From contig OENT01000081.1 in NCBI GenBank assembly GCA_900239685.1, positions 1-64,000 of the forward strand: a stretch of DNA of 64,000 bases, given 5' to 3'. The stretch is from Rotaria macrura. Lineage: Eukaryota > Rotifera > Eurotatoria > Philodinida > Philodinidae. This document shows, piece by piece, positions 37,815 through 51,071 of the stretch. The first letter of the stretch is position 1, and each line of letters opens with the position of its first letter. The notes beneath the pieces are model-generated. The model worked only from the letters and a program-made list of their open reading frames with translations, searched no databases and was not told where the DNA came from. The position numbers and the translations under genes are program-made.

Positions 37815-38480
37815 TTCGAATTGATGGAAAATATAGAAAGGAAAAACGCCGAATAGGAAAATATCGAAAAAAAGCAAGAAAATGCCAAATAGGCAAATGC
37901 AGAATACTAAGCCAAAAAAAGGAAAAGGTAGAATAACAAACAAATGTCGAAAAAACTCTACATGAGAGGCAGACGCAGAAAATTATTGAAAATGAAAATG
38001 TAGAATCCAAAAGATATGTATGGATAACGAAATTTTAGTTTCCGAGTCGGTGTAGGCTCTTACGAAAATAATTCAATTTCTCTTCCTTATCTTCTAAAGT
38101 GTATAGCAATTCACTGCTAAGACGTAAACGACATGTATATCACTATATAGTGAAAATAACAAACAAGGAATTTCAAGCGATCAAATCATGATTCAACAAA
38201 GATGTAATCAACGCAAAGAAGCTATGGAGTGGTTCAGCATTACTACTTGCGTTACACAAGAAACAGGAAATAATACTTATGAATTTTATATTCTTTTATC
38301 ATATGATTTGATAAAAGCTTTCTGATGTTCAAATTTATTTAAAAATTTCGATTCTCGACTTGTCATTTTCGGACGTCTAGAATTTCTGTCTTTTCCTCTT
38401 CGGCATTTTCCTTCTTTTTTTTCTCTACATTTGCCTATTAGACATTTTCGTTTTCTGCCAATTTCCACCGAACCCATTGA
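37815..38480. repeat. Inverted-repeat (foldback) element with internal 20-odd-bp subrepeats
   Basis: The left arm, about 37803-37990, resembles the reverse complement of the right arm, about 38340-38485. Both read TGAATAT, a GGTGGAAA- or GATGGAAA-like step, then several imperfect copies of a unit like AAAATGCCRAATAGGCAAATG spaced about 20-25 bp. The roughly 350-bp centre (37991-38339) is unrelated and non-coding. Open frames across the arms are only echoes of the lysine/arginine-rich repeat unit. It resembles a foldback element or a degenerate palindromic array. The ends and any target duplication are not resolved. Confidence 0.5.
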
Positions 38481-41400
38481 ATATATTCATTCATATGGTA
38501 AAAATTTACATACGTACAGTTTTTTATGAATGTATATCACTAAAGACAGATTCTGGCTTGCAATGTTGTAAATACGTTTTTCAGGTATAATATATCCATT
38601 CGAATTTGAGATCGAAAAACTTGTTCATTAGAGAAAATGAACACGACTGATTTCAATGAACAGAAAAGGTAAAATTTGAACGATAACTTTTCGAAATACC
38701 TGACATTAAGCTTGTGTATATCGTTGATGCTGTATGTAAGTGTTTCTATATTTTGAACGTCTCATATACTAGAAAGTATATAGATAGGTATTCATATTTT
38801 TAAATAATTTAGTTTAGCTAAAATTCTTTGTCGGTATGGAAAATTTCAGATCTTAAGTTAAGCATATCAGTTTTCTAAAAAGCAATGATAGCCAAGGATG
38901 TCCATGAATTTTCATAAACGAACAAATGAATATCTTTGATGTTCAATTAATTTTATATTTAATAAATTTATTCTTTTATTCGTTTTAACAAAACAACTAT
39001 GAGAAAGTTTAGTATCATCACAAGTCCAATCTAATGAACGATAACTCTTTTTAGATCATTATCATCATGCCAGCACTTAATACGATGATAGATGTAAAGA
39101 AGCAAGTTCAACAAACTAATCAGAAAGAAAACTTTCATACGATAAAGAGCATGACATATTTTTTCTATGAATGCATTCTAGAAAAATTTTATTCATCAAC
39201 CAAACAAACTTATCTGTAGAATAGTCTTATGCAATCGATGATAATAAATCAGACGAATCGAAAGAAATAAATGAAAAGATGAAGTGTCCAGAAACAACTA
39301 CGATTGGATTCGATATTTCTACAAATGTTTTAATATCTTCAATGATAAACAAATTTGATAGAACACCGTTAGATGAAAACAAGATTCAAGTTGAACTTTC
39401 ATATGCTCCGTTTGAAGACATAACTACATAAAAATCTTCTCAGTAATATCATCGAAAGCAAACAATACACAACTCCTCGTTGTAAATCAGAAAACATTTG
39501 CTAGATACAAGAAATGTTTCATAGACAAACGTCGATATAGCCAACATTCAAGTGCAATAGCTATGAAACAAATCACCACACATGTTAAGTAAAGTGGTTG
39601 CAATCGTTTATCGCAACTCATTGAACACAATTTTGAATATCAACTGCAACAAAACTGCCTATTGCTCACAAAATCTGTGCATTTAGAACAAACTTTACAT
39701 CGATATATTTCCGACTATAGTTAGGCACAAGAACAATATTTATGAAAAGATGACTTATAAAATTAATCTATCTATTTAGATGAAACCCGTTGTTTTTTCA
39801 TATTATTGAAAAGAATTGACAATGATAATGACGAACAATTTTTAGGATCAGCCGGTTCGTTCCTGAATTTTTTTTTGTCTATTCATCATCTGCATACGTC
39901 GCTTATTCTTAATTGATTCTCAATTCGTTCCTTTCACTATTCCACCCCTAATTGATTACCTATAAAAGAGAAGAGTTAAAAAAAAAAAACTTTCACATAA
40001 TTCCTAACTATTCATTTTTTATAATGAAACTACACCATCGAAAAATAGACAGTATTACAGTTTATGATTAGTTTTAGTATAATCTTGTCTCCACTCACTG
40101 CTCGACCCCATTGTATTGTCAATTAAGCAATACTAAATTTGTTGTACTAATGTTCATCATGAAGTAATGCCAGTTTCATATAAATTAACTACTAAGTATA
40201 GAATGGCTGCGAGGTATATTGTTGACCTTTGTTTCTAAATAAAATGTTTCTATAATGACCTGATACCTTTAGAATCAACGTAATGCATCCCTGGCATCAT
40301 CCTATATACATGAAACATCGTAGAATTTGTGCTAACAATGAAAGCAAAACCCAACAGATCAAATACAAGTGAATAACACCCAATAAACATCACGCAAAAT
40401 ACTGGAGAAAGCAGAGCAAACAATCGAATTATCTTGCAATATATGATAGTACGATCACTCACTTCACAGTGTCACAAGTAAATATTGGTTCATATTAATA
40501 GAGACTTTACTTTAATCTTCTGAATTAAAGATATATCTGACTATCGTTTAGGGAAGAATTAAAAATTAACCTAGAACGTGTAATACATGTAGGAGACGAA
40601 TCAGAAGTAAACCGAATTTTTCATACATATGAACTATCTTTGATTACATGATAATAGACTAATATAGTAAGATTCACGTTGAATCATTAATAAAAATCGT
40701 TAGGAGTATGAATTAATTGTAATTTGTAGTTAAAGAACTATCTCTGATATCTTGTTGCTTAGACATACAAGACGATTATTATCTTACGGATAGCATCAAA
40801 TATTTCGACAATCTTATTAATGAATAGAACTTATATTATTCGATGATCTAACAGTACACAAACCGACACCTTTAAATCCAATATATATATATATGCTTTA
40901 TTTATAATAAGTAATACAAGCTAAAATACCTACACATAAGGTGTTACGAATTGAAGCCGCTACGAGCTGTTACTAATTTAAAAAGGAAAGCAGAAGACGA
41001 TTCATAACGTTTTGTCATCTGTTTGTCAACAAGCATGCCGATAACAATTGTCTAAGAGTAACAGCTTGTTCGAACAAGACAAAAAAAATGATGACTAGTT
41101 CGTTCGCTGTCACTGTTCTGATATACCGATGATGCTACTAATTGATCACACATATTTCATAAATTGAACGACAGCTTGCAAACAAAAACAAAAACATGTT
41201 CCAACCAAAGAATCTGTTGTTTTTCAGAAGTACCATCAATGATCACTATCTCAATTTTGCTGTTTTTTGATCTTTCGACTCTTGACTATATCATATTAAA
41301 AGATAACGTCATTCTATTTCTATAATGTCGAGGATCTAGAGAAATAACCGAAGAATTTTCATTTGTGTGACTATCAAGTACATGTGAATAGGTGATGATA

Positions 41401-42660
41401 TGTTACACGTTAAATATATTTATATGTATATCGTTTCCCAGCATATTGCATCTCTAGTTTTTTTTTTTTATTCCCGACAGAATATTATCATTCGATTGTT
41501 AAGTGTGATGATATACGGATATACATAGTGTGTTCAATGGGCTTTAGATAATTGAATTATCGAAACGAAAACAGCAGGATAAAGTGAATTGCTTATTCAA
41601 ATAAGAATTGGTTTATGTCATTGAACAAGAGCGGTGATACGAATTTCGATCGATTTTGAAATGTGTTACATAATATGAATAGATTTTTTCTACTCGAATT
41701 CATCTCGCAAAGATCATATTTTGCACCATGTAAATCATACTTAAATAGAAGAAATTTGAAAATTTACGAATTGTTTTAATCTTTTAAATGTTAGTAATAT
41801 TAATATCGATTTAACATACATTGAATGTTAAGTACAAGAGTAGATATATTCAAACTACTTTGATGAACCATACGACTGAATTTTGAAATACAGAGATAGA
41901 TACTACAATTATTGTAGTTGAAACATTGCCAACTGACTAGATCAACTCGAATCTTAATATGAAGATCATTCGTAATCTGGGTTTGTGTGTGCAAATTATA
42001 GATTCTATTCTCGGAATATTCATATGAAGACCCTGGACACTGATACTACTTTACAATTTATCACCATTTAGAAATTTTTATGATTCAACATCTCATGATG
42101 AGGAATTATCTACTACTAGAAACTGTTCACAAAATCATCTCATTCAAGTTTCAATCGTATTCAACTGATCAATTAATTCAATTGAAATTTGCAAACATAT
42201 AATTGTGAAACAGTAACCCATTGTGTCTATGACTTGTATTAACTTTCGGATTCTATGATTTTCAAACTATGATTTATAATTTTGTATGCCACAGATGGTC
42301 CTAATAGAAATCATTCTATACTGAAGATGAAGATGATCAGGACGGACACCCGCATACTGTTTGAAATGAAGATATAGTATTGTTATCAATTATAAAAGTG
42401 TTTCCAATATTCACATAAATGAACGTCTACATTGGATATTGTTAAGAAATAAAAGTAATTCAATTGAAAAGATATCAAAATATTATTTTTGCTCGAAAAG
42501 AAATTCATCTTTGTCGTAGTAGAAATTTTTCGTGTTGTTGTGTGAAATGATCTTCAAAAAATATAAACAGTTTTCAGAGATGTGACAACTGTATTTGTTC
42601 CGATTGTCAATTTGTTTCGATCAAATTTTATATAAGCTGTTTATTGCATCATGCAGCTCC
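38481..42660. other. Gene-free AT-rich intergenic stretch
   Basis: About 4.2 kb without a supportable gene. Poly-A and AT runs occur, but there is no long frame, transposase fragment or RNA gene that I can see. Confidence 0.45.
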
Positions 42661-42673
42661 GTTCATGTTATGA

Positions 42674-42885
42674 CCAATTAGTCTATTTGTCACCCTAGCT
42701 CAATTGGTTCTCCTTTTTTCTTTTCAACCAATAGAAAAGTGTTAAATGACAATTTTTCTCTTGCGAACGAAAGAGAAGCATCGCAGACAGAGAGAGAGAG
42801 AAAGGAATATCATTTTTTATCTCTTGTGCTTTTTTTAGATTGGCTGTTTAAAACAGGCATTGTAATCTATTTCGCGTATAAATAG
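42674..42885 (+). promoter_or_regulatory. Polymerase II promoter with four CCAAT boxes and a TATA box
   Basis: CCAAT occurs at 42674-42678 and 42728-42732, and its complement ATTGG at 42703-42707 and 42839-42843. A TATAAATAG box sits at 42877-42885. About 30 bp downstream is a plausible start region (TCAGCAGTCGG, near 42900). A GA microsatellite (42788-42803) lies between the CCAAT boxes and the TATA box. This is the most canonical core promoter seen in the window, in an otherwise gene-free region. Only a 38-codon spliced frame follows it. Confidence 0.55.
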
Positions 42886-42932
42886 TGATGTTTTTCAGCA
42901 GTCGGTTTATTTTCAGATTATACTATCCGAAC

Positions 42933-43271
42933 ATGTACAAACTGCACAAGACCATTACGGTAAGTTCTCTTTCTCTTTAGATATTCTATCAAATACTTGT
43001 CTCTTTGACTTATGGCACTCTAATTCACGGCTACTAAAAAATGTTTGCCGTGCATTAAAGGTGTCATGCATCGAGAGATGACTTTTCGCCAATATATTTT
43101 CATATATTTTTTGTTTTTTAATTAATATTCTTTTTTTTTAATTATGTTATCTATAAATCGTTTCTGAATACAAATGTTCAGGTTCGGTCAATGGCACATA
43201 ATTTGAAGACGGTTGATATTAAAGGACTCCGTGTTTATCTGTGTGCCACTAATCGATCTGATAATAAATAG
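42933..43271 (+). CDS. Tentative 38-aa micro-gene downstream of a TATA promoter
   Basis: An ATG at 42933 opens nine codons (MYKLHKTIT) to a perfect GTAAG donor at 42960. After 222 bp an acceptor (ATGTTCAG) restores the same frame for 29 more codons to TAG at 43269-43271. The product would be basic, with no signal peptide, membrane span or recognised domain. The promoter and splice sites argue that a transcript exists; whether it is coding is uncertain, and a non-coding RNA is equally possible. Two small stem-loops lie in the intron (43026-43052 and 43063-43082). Confidence 0.3.
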
Positions 43272-44664
43272 AATTTTAATCTTCATACATGTATCATATG
43301 GAACGAAATTTGAACTTCTGCATACGTATTCGAATGTGTGTAGTTGGTTGATTCGTGATAAATGTGATATTCGAAGATTAAAAAATCTCAGCATAAATCT
43401 AGTACTACTATTCATATAATTATTAATGTTTATATTTATCTTGTCCTTTCATATATAGCTCAGAAAAACTATACAAATCAATTGAATCGATACTGTTTTC
43501 ATGAATTATGATGTATGCAATGTAGAGATGATGAAGAGTATTTTTGAGATGAGAGTATGTGATATGAACTGTTTCCACAGCATGGCATGATTTGAAACAT
43601 GAGAAATATGATGACTCTTGCTTAGAATTTCAAGGTGAAAGACCACTTGATAATTGATAAAATTTTCATTTGATTACTAAGTAATGGAAAACAGTATTTT
43701 TTCAGTGTTTGAAATGATCATGTTCATACAATAATGTAGACTTCATTCAGTATAATGCTTTCAATAATCGTCTAGAATCTAGTTTTAATGTTGCCTTAGT
43801 TATTTAATTCTATTTACTGAGGAGTGTATATCTGAATTTCAATGGTAGGTTCAAGTAATATTTTGTTTTGAAATATGATTGAATGAGAACTATAAATATT
43901 TATGAAAGTCTCTCATAATCGACTGATACAGATTTCAATGAGATAAGCAACATTGGCCAAATCACATGTGAAAAGTGATAGAATTTTCCATTGTATTTTA
44001 ATTTCTTTCTATAAATTGATCTTTCAAACTTTGTTGATCATAGGTGACGTCTTTTTGACTTATTGAATACAAAAATAAATGCTGACTTATTCACTTTTGG
44101 TGACATTGAAAAACTTTCATGAATATGGAACAATACGAGGAGCAACATTTCTTTTTGCATCACAATTTTCACTATCAAGAAATCTGTTCATTGGCAGCAA
44201 TTTCAAGAAATATTTTCTATGCATCATTATACAGATAGTAAAACAATCAGTCATTCTTGAGGATTATTACACACATACTTGCTTATCTTTGCAAAATCAT
44301 TGAATATGACTTCAATCAAAAAATTTGATGTGAATATCCATAATGTACAGTATAAAAATAGAAATTTATTTACTACATTATGCGTACAAAGACAATACTC
44401 ATCCGAACTCATACTAGATTTCATAATTAGGTCATAGCAAGTTTGTTGTTTCCTTTGCATAAAACAATGATATGAATATAGACGAGGAAAATTTCACAAT
44501 GATGCTGATTATCACAACCGAGACTAGATTCTGTTAGATTCGAATGAAAATTAAACTTATTAAGTACTGGACTGATAAATACGGGACATTCACTGGTTGA
44601 AATTAAAAAATAATCAAGCATTCAGTTAATGAAATTTGTTGCCATCGATATATATACATATATA
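43272..44664. other. Intergenic, nothing recognised
   Basis: Short frames only; no supportable feature up to the transposon at 44665. Confidence 0.4.
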
Positions 44665-45578
44665 CCGGGTGAGACAAAAGTTTTGTTATATTTAGTATTT
44701 TTCACAGATCTCGGTTAAGCGAAAAGATAAAATCTTGTATTTAATTTTGAAAGATGTGCTATTCGATTCTCTACAAAAGTGTATTTACCGTAATTTAATA
44801 TAATAGAACTAAAAGTTTTTTTTTGGTCAAGAAGTCTTTATATGAATTGCATTCATATCGTACCTGTTTTTTAACAAATTATTTTTTCTGTACGAAAGAA
44901 TCTACTTCAATTTTAGAAATAACAAATGACCAGACAATTCTTCAAAGTTGTTTTCGATTTTTTACATATTTAACGTTTGTTCTTTTCATTAGACACAATT
45001 TTCCATGAAGAAATTATTCTGAAAATCATCAAATTTTCTCTCTTAGTTAACCCCTTCCAAAAAATATTATTAAGGATGTAATTTTTTGCCAAAACGAGTT
45101 TACTTTTGCAGTATTATGAGTAAAACTGACCTTTCTTTCTTCTGAAAATTAGAAAAATTTTTGATAGAACGATTCATTTTGCAAGAAGAATTTAAATATT
45201 CGCCAAGACCACTGCTTTTATAGTAGCATATCACTTTTATTAAACTCAAAGAAATTGCAATTGAACGCATGGAGATTATTCTGAAAGAGGATTGATATTG
45301 ATCGAATTAATTACAATTAGTTTCTTAATAACCTGTTTATAAATGGAGAAATTCAGAAAAAGTATAGTTATATAATGCGTAGAACATACAGACAATTCAT
45401 ATAAGTGCATTGTTTAACCCATAAAAACTTCTAGTTCTATTATTTTAAATTACGTTAAATACACTTTTGTAGAGAATTGAATAGTACATCTTCCAAAACT
45501 AAATGCAAGATTTTATCTTTTACCTCAACTGAGATCTATAAAAAATACTAAATGTTGCAAAACTTTTGCAACACCCGG
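44665..45578. mobile_element. 914-bp non-autonomous DNA transposon with about 158-bp terminal inverted repeats, TA target duplication
   Basis: The left end begins CCGGGTGAGACAAAAGTTTT and the reverse complement of the right end begins CCGGGTGTTGCAAAAGTTTT. The two arms (44665-44822 and 45421-45578) then stay alignable through TTTAGTATTTTT, AAAAGATAAAATCTTG, TTCTCTACAAAAGTGTATTT and AATAGAACTA. TA flanks both ends (44663-44664 and 45579-45580), the target duplication of Tc1/mariner-like and some other elements. The interior (44823-45420) has no frame above about 60 codons, so the transposase would have to come from elsewhere. The arms are diverged (roughly 85-90% by eye), suggesting an old insertion. 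Confidence 0.85.
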
Positions 45579-45580
45579 TA

Positions 45581-46749
45581 CATAGTCGTTTGAAGTAATC
45601 AGCAATGCAAAACTTTCTTCTGTTCAACATAACTACATATTGATTCTTAATCAAAGAAACTTACATAAACAAAATGTGGTCAACGATGAAACTGCCGGAA
45701 GAATAGCCTTCCTTACACGAGTACCAAAAGTGAAGTTAAAGATGAAATGAAATTTGAAAACACATATAATTACACATATCAAACTAGAAAAGTAGAACAT
45801 TCTCAAACTAATTTCCAAGCTTCATCTGATTTTGGCGTTAGTGCATCCTCCCTCCCAAGAGACAACGTACGAGTATGCAAATCAACTACGATACTCTTGA
45901 TATCCTGTTTGGAAACTGAAAAATTTTCATGAATTTCTCATAGGCGGACTAACATTTTTAATCGAATTTCATCAAAGATGGAACTTCTCCGAAATAATTC
46001 TTCTTGGAAACTAGATGATGAAACTTAGTATTTTCAGTTATCAACATTCACTATAGGAATGACCGATTCATAATGATGGAATAGTTCTAGGTTAACAGTT
46101 AGCGAATCGATTTCTAATATATGTTGGCTAGCTGGAAGGGTTTTCAAGTAATTAGATCCAATTGTTGGCTATCTGGTTTGCCGAAAATTCATCGTGTCAA
46201 GAGCCAGTCATAACCGGCTGAGCCGGACCGTTCCATTCGTTTCTTACCAGTTCGAACCCTGCTTATAGCATACAATACAAGAGATGCTTTTTACCTATAC
46301 AGATTCGGCAACTTGTGAGTCTTACAAATTACTCTAAGACATCTTGACATCAATCGTATGAACATGTACTGGTAATTAGTTTGTTTTTGTAGAGTAACAA
46401 CGGCCCAGCAGAAGCAAAGTAACTCTCACCTAGATATGAAGCACGTGTTAGTTTTACTGTATCAAGTGAATGGTTTTCAGTGAACGAAAATGATAGTCAG
46501 GAAAAAGCGCTTGATCATGTAAACATTTAGCAAAGAGAAGAGTGCTTATGCTTGTCTATAAATATTGAATGTAGTAGTGACATCTCGAATGTTGTTCGTA
46601 CATGTGCCTGCCAATCAATCGGATGTCGTCGATGAATCACATATCGCGAACGAATGAATTGGTTAGCTAGCCAGCAAGCTGTACTGCTGAAGTGAGTGTG
46701 AAGCGAAGATTGTAGATTTTCATTGTGAATTAATCTTAATTGACAAACG
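45581..46749. other. Intergenic upstream of MTO1
   Basis: No gene recognised. A perfect short palindrome CCGGCTGAGCCGG and a GTTCGAACCC string lie near 46216-46260, but no tRNA fold can be built from them. The MTO1 promoter is presumably in the last few hundred bases; no TATA box was placed. Confidence 0.35.
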
Positions 46750-49700
46750 ATGTTCAGAATTCAAAGATATAATTTAAGATATTATCATTGGCCACGTTTA
46801 CCAGCTACGCGTCAATGGTTATCAACTTTTATTGATGATTCTTTGTCAAAGCTAAAAATCGAATTAACTCCTATTCAAGGTGTTATTAAACAGCCTGTGA
46901 ATAGTTCTATTTTTCAACCTTACGATGTCATCGTTGTTGGTGGCGGTCATGCCGGTTGTGAAGGTAAGCATTATTAAATGAATGTTGTTTTTCTTTAATT
47001 GTGATATGGATTTAGCTGCACATGCATCGGCACGAATGGGTGTTCGAACACTTTTGGTATGATGAATGAATCAATTTAGTAGCAAAAAATTCACTTGCGA
47101 ACTTTTAGATAACTCATAAAATAGAAACAATTGGTGAAATGTCTTGTAATCCGTCGTTTGGTGGTATCGGTAAAGGACACTTAATGCGTGAAGTTGATGC
47201 ACTTGAGTATATTGGATACTTATTCATATTTCATTAAAAAACATAATGGTTTCGTTTTCTAGCGGTCTATGTGGACGATTGTGTGATAAAACTGGTGTTC
47301 ATTACAAAGTACTGAATCGAAGTAAAGGCAGAGCTGTATGGGGATATCGAGCACAAATCGATCGTAAACTATATAAACAAGCAATGCAACAAGAAATTCT
47401 TCATACCCCTAATTTACATGTTATGGCTGCAGCTGTACGTGATATTGTTCTTGACAAAGAACGATTATGTATAACAGGAATAACACTTGATAATCATACA
47501 TTAATACCAAGTCAATCGGTTATAATTACAACTGGAACATTTTTACGTGGATGCATTAATCTTGGTATGGATGAACAAAAGCCAGCTGGCAGAATAAACG
47601 ATCAACCATCGATTGATTTAGCCAAATCAATCGAAGAACTTGGATTTAAAATGGGTCGATTAAAAACTGGTTGATTTCTATTTGAATTTCATAAATTTAT
47701 CTATCTTAGTATCATGAAATCTCATTTGTTTATTTTTCAGGTACACCAGCTCGATTAGAAACAAAAACAATTGATTTTAGTAAAAGTATTTCACATAAAG
47801 GGGACAATCCACCATTGCCCTTTTCATTTTTAAATAAACATGTTTGGATTAAACCCGAAGAACAATTAGATTGTCATTTAACAATGACAACACTTGAATT
47901 AGCTGACATAGTTCGTCAACATGCTCATCTAAGTCGACATGTATCACAAGATACTCGAGGTCCACGCTATTGTCCGTCCATTGAATCGAAAATTCTTCGT
48001 TTCAAAAATCAAAAACATCCTGTATGGCTCGAACCTGGTAAGTAAAATTTTCTTTTGTCTGAAACATACTCTAAAATGAATTTTAGATCATATAGTTAAA
48101 TTATACTAAAGAAACAAAACTTTGAATTTCACTAGAGCACTTTTGAGAGTGCTGAAGTTTTCAGATAAGTTGTACTATCGAATTTCGGTATGAAATTTGC
48201 TCTCACTTTATGAAAACTTCGCCCTGAGTATTCGTTATACTTGTTTTTATGAAAGTTAGTCGCTTCAATTTCTCTATAAGAAGCGAGGGAGAGGGGCGCT
48301 TGGCAAGATTCTTATCCAAATGATGAAATCTGATTTACAATCGACGAAAATTTTGAATGAAATATAGAATTCTTAATGCAAAAGATTAGTTGAAAGTTAA
48401 TAAAAATTGAAAATCTGTAGGTAAAAAGTCGGGGAAATGTGATGATCTCACAATGAGCTAGATTGTCTCATTGATAGAATAACTGTCATCTCTAAATTCA
48501 GGATTCAACATGGTTTGAGCCTATGTTGTGTGATGACATTAGGATGAAATTTTCTAAAACTAACTATCACAGTTTTCAACAAATCTTTATGTCTTTTGTT
48601 TTTTTGGAACAGTTCTTTTCAAATGACTGCAATATTCAGTATTAGTACAAAAATTGATGTTCTGATGCCAGAGATAATCTCAGACAAGAAATTATCTTGA
48701 AAAAACAATCTAGTTAAAAGAAATGTTCGAATGGCGTATAACTGCTTCTGAACGAAAGGAAAGCATATCTGAAAATTCCTACTACAGTCAAAAGATACCT
48801 AATTTAAATACTAATTCTAAATTTCGTTTTAAGTAGTATGATTAGAAAGACATACGTGTGAAACTACGTAGATCGAATGAGTTAGTGTCCTTCCGATTAA
48901 TACGAACTACGATAGTTTATTTCAAATTGTAATCTTTTGATTATTACATTTAAAATATTTTGATCGATTTTCAAATTTCTTCTTCTTGTTGAACTATTTT
49001 AGAAGGTTTCGATTCTGATTTAACGTATCCACAAGGTTTAAGTTGTACGTTACCTATCGATATACAATTACGTTTACTTCGTACTATACCATCACTTGAA
49101 AACGTCAATATGGTTCGACCCGGCTATGGTGTTGAATATGATTATATTGATCCAAGAGAAATAAAATCAAGTTTAGAAACAAAACGTGTCAGCAATTTAT
49201 TTTTTGCGGGACAAATTAACGGGTAAAAATGATTCAAACTCGTATTTAATGTCTTTGATGATCTTCTCTCTTCTGTCTTTTTGCATGAATACAGTACAAC
49301 TGGATATGAAGAAGCAGCTGGACAAGGCATCATAGCTGGTATAAATAGTGCATGTAAAGTATTGAACAAGCCAATGTTTACGATCAGTCGAGGTAGAAGA
49401 ATGCTTTTGTCCGTGGATAGAAAGAATTTTTAAAATAGATTTATCTCATTCTTATCACAGGTGAGGGATATATTGGTGTGATGATTGATGATTTAACAGT
49501 ACATGGCGCAAGTGAACCTTATAGAATGTTTACAGCACGAAGTGAATATCGTATATCTCTTCGGTAAAATACACAACGGAAAAATAATATTTTTCCATTT
49601 CATATGTCATATGCTTACAATTTGAAAAATATTTTCAGTGCAGACAATGCCGATCTTCGTTTAACACAAGCTGGCTATGACATTGGCTGTGTAAGTGATC

Positions 49701-50239
49701 AACGATACAGGCAATATAGAAATTTTAAAATGAATTATGATCGAGCTAAAGAATGTTTAAAAAATATAAAAAAACCGATTCATGCTTGGCGTCATTTATT
49801 AAGTTCACCATTGCAATCTAATCCGTGTCGTGATGACACAATAAAATCACTCTATGCACTTGTTCATCAAACACCATACACGATGGATAATGCAAAATGG
49901 CTTGCTTTAGTGCCCGATGATGAAGGTATACGTTCAATGCTTCTTTCGGACAATGACTTATGTGAACGATTATGTCTTGATGCTGTTTACGAACATTTAA
50001 TAATCAGACAAAAATGTGAAATCGATGAAGTTAAACGTGATGAAGCATTTATCATACCGGATAAATTTGATTATCAAAAATTACAAATATCAAATGAAGC
50101 TAGACAAAAACTAGAAGAAATACGACCAACAACATTAGGTTCAGCGAGTCGAATACCCGGTATAACACCGGTAACAATATTTTCTCTATTGTGTGCATTG
50201 AAGCGAGCAGCACAACCATCGTCTATAGTAAATGTTTAA
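46750..50239 (+). CDS. MTO1: Mitochondrial tRNA uridine-5-carboxymethylaminomethyl modification enzyme (GidA/MnmG family)
   Basis: Nine exons (46750-46963, 47016-47056, 47109-47206, 47263-47669, 47741-48037, 49003-49222, 49295-49392, 49461-49563, 49639-50239), in phase, give 692 aa, close to human MTO1. The FAD-binding motif is [11 protein letters not shown] (residues 63-73). Family signatures follow in order: [92 protein letters not shown] and SRIPGITP. A roughly 60-residue N-terminal extension before the FAD fold serves as the mitochondrial presequence. With GTPBP3 the enzyme makes taurinomethyluridine-type wobble modifications on mitochondrial tRNAs. Intron 5 is 965 bp, the longest in the gene, and shows no feature inside. 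Confidence 0.96.
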
Positions 50240-51071
50240 AAATTTTCGCACTTTTGTTTTATACAATGGTTTTCTTGGTTTTTAATTAAACGATAACATT
50301 GAATTTGATAAGAAACATCACTTATATTATCATACTGACGTTCGTCAAATCAACGGGCATCAAGTTTAATTAAAGAAGTTGTATCAGTCATTCACGATTG
50401 TTTTTATCAGATCATCTTGCATGAACCATTTTTTACATATTAGTTATAGCATGCAATTTAATGATTATCATGTTACTATATGAATGCACGATCTTTGATA
50501 TCTCGTGTTATTAATGAATTATCTGAGTCAATAAGGATGATGAAAAGTTCTTTGTTTCTTTATTTTTTTGTTTGTCTTACCGGATATGAGACAAATTTGT
50601 ACGAGTAAAGAGAGCCGGATACAAGATTTCCACGTTAAATTTCCTATTCATTCGACAGCAGATGAAAACTAATGTCAATCAAACACATGTGCTAAATAAT
50701 TGACGAGAATATACTGTGACAATAGTGAAATTTATCTATATTTATAATGTGAACGTATCGATGACTTTAGCATAAAGTAAATTGAACTTAGACGATCCGA
50801 AGAATAATCATAAGATGGTTTGTCTTTTTTTTTTTATTGAATTTAATAATTTATATGGTAAAATAAGGCGTAAACCAGAGTGAAAGTAAAAAATAGCACA
50901 CAAATCGAACGTTGGTTTTGTTTTGTGTTTTTTTTTGTTGCAAAAAATGAGAAGAGAAAAACCTAACATTGATCGATCGATAATTATTGAGTTTGTAGAA
51001 AAGAAAGAAAAAGAAAACACTAGAAAAAGAATGCGTGAGATTATAACGTTCTACTGATGTAATTAAGTAAA
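50240..51071. other. Convergent intergenic region, nothing recognised
   Basis: About 0.8 kb between the 3' ends of MTO1 and the beta-lactamase-like gene. A poly-T/poly-A tract lies near 50825-50840. No gene is seen. Confidence 0.4.

Noticed and set aside
46190..46275. tRNA-like B box (GTTCGAACCC) near a CCGGCTGAGCCGG palindrome
   Set aside because: The bases flanking the putative T-loop do not pair, and no acceptor or anticodon stem can be formed.
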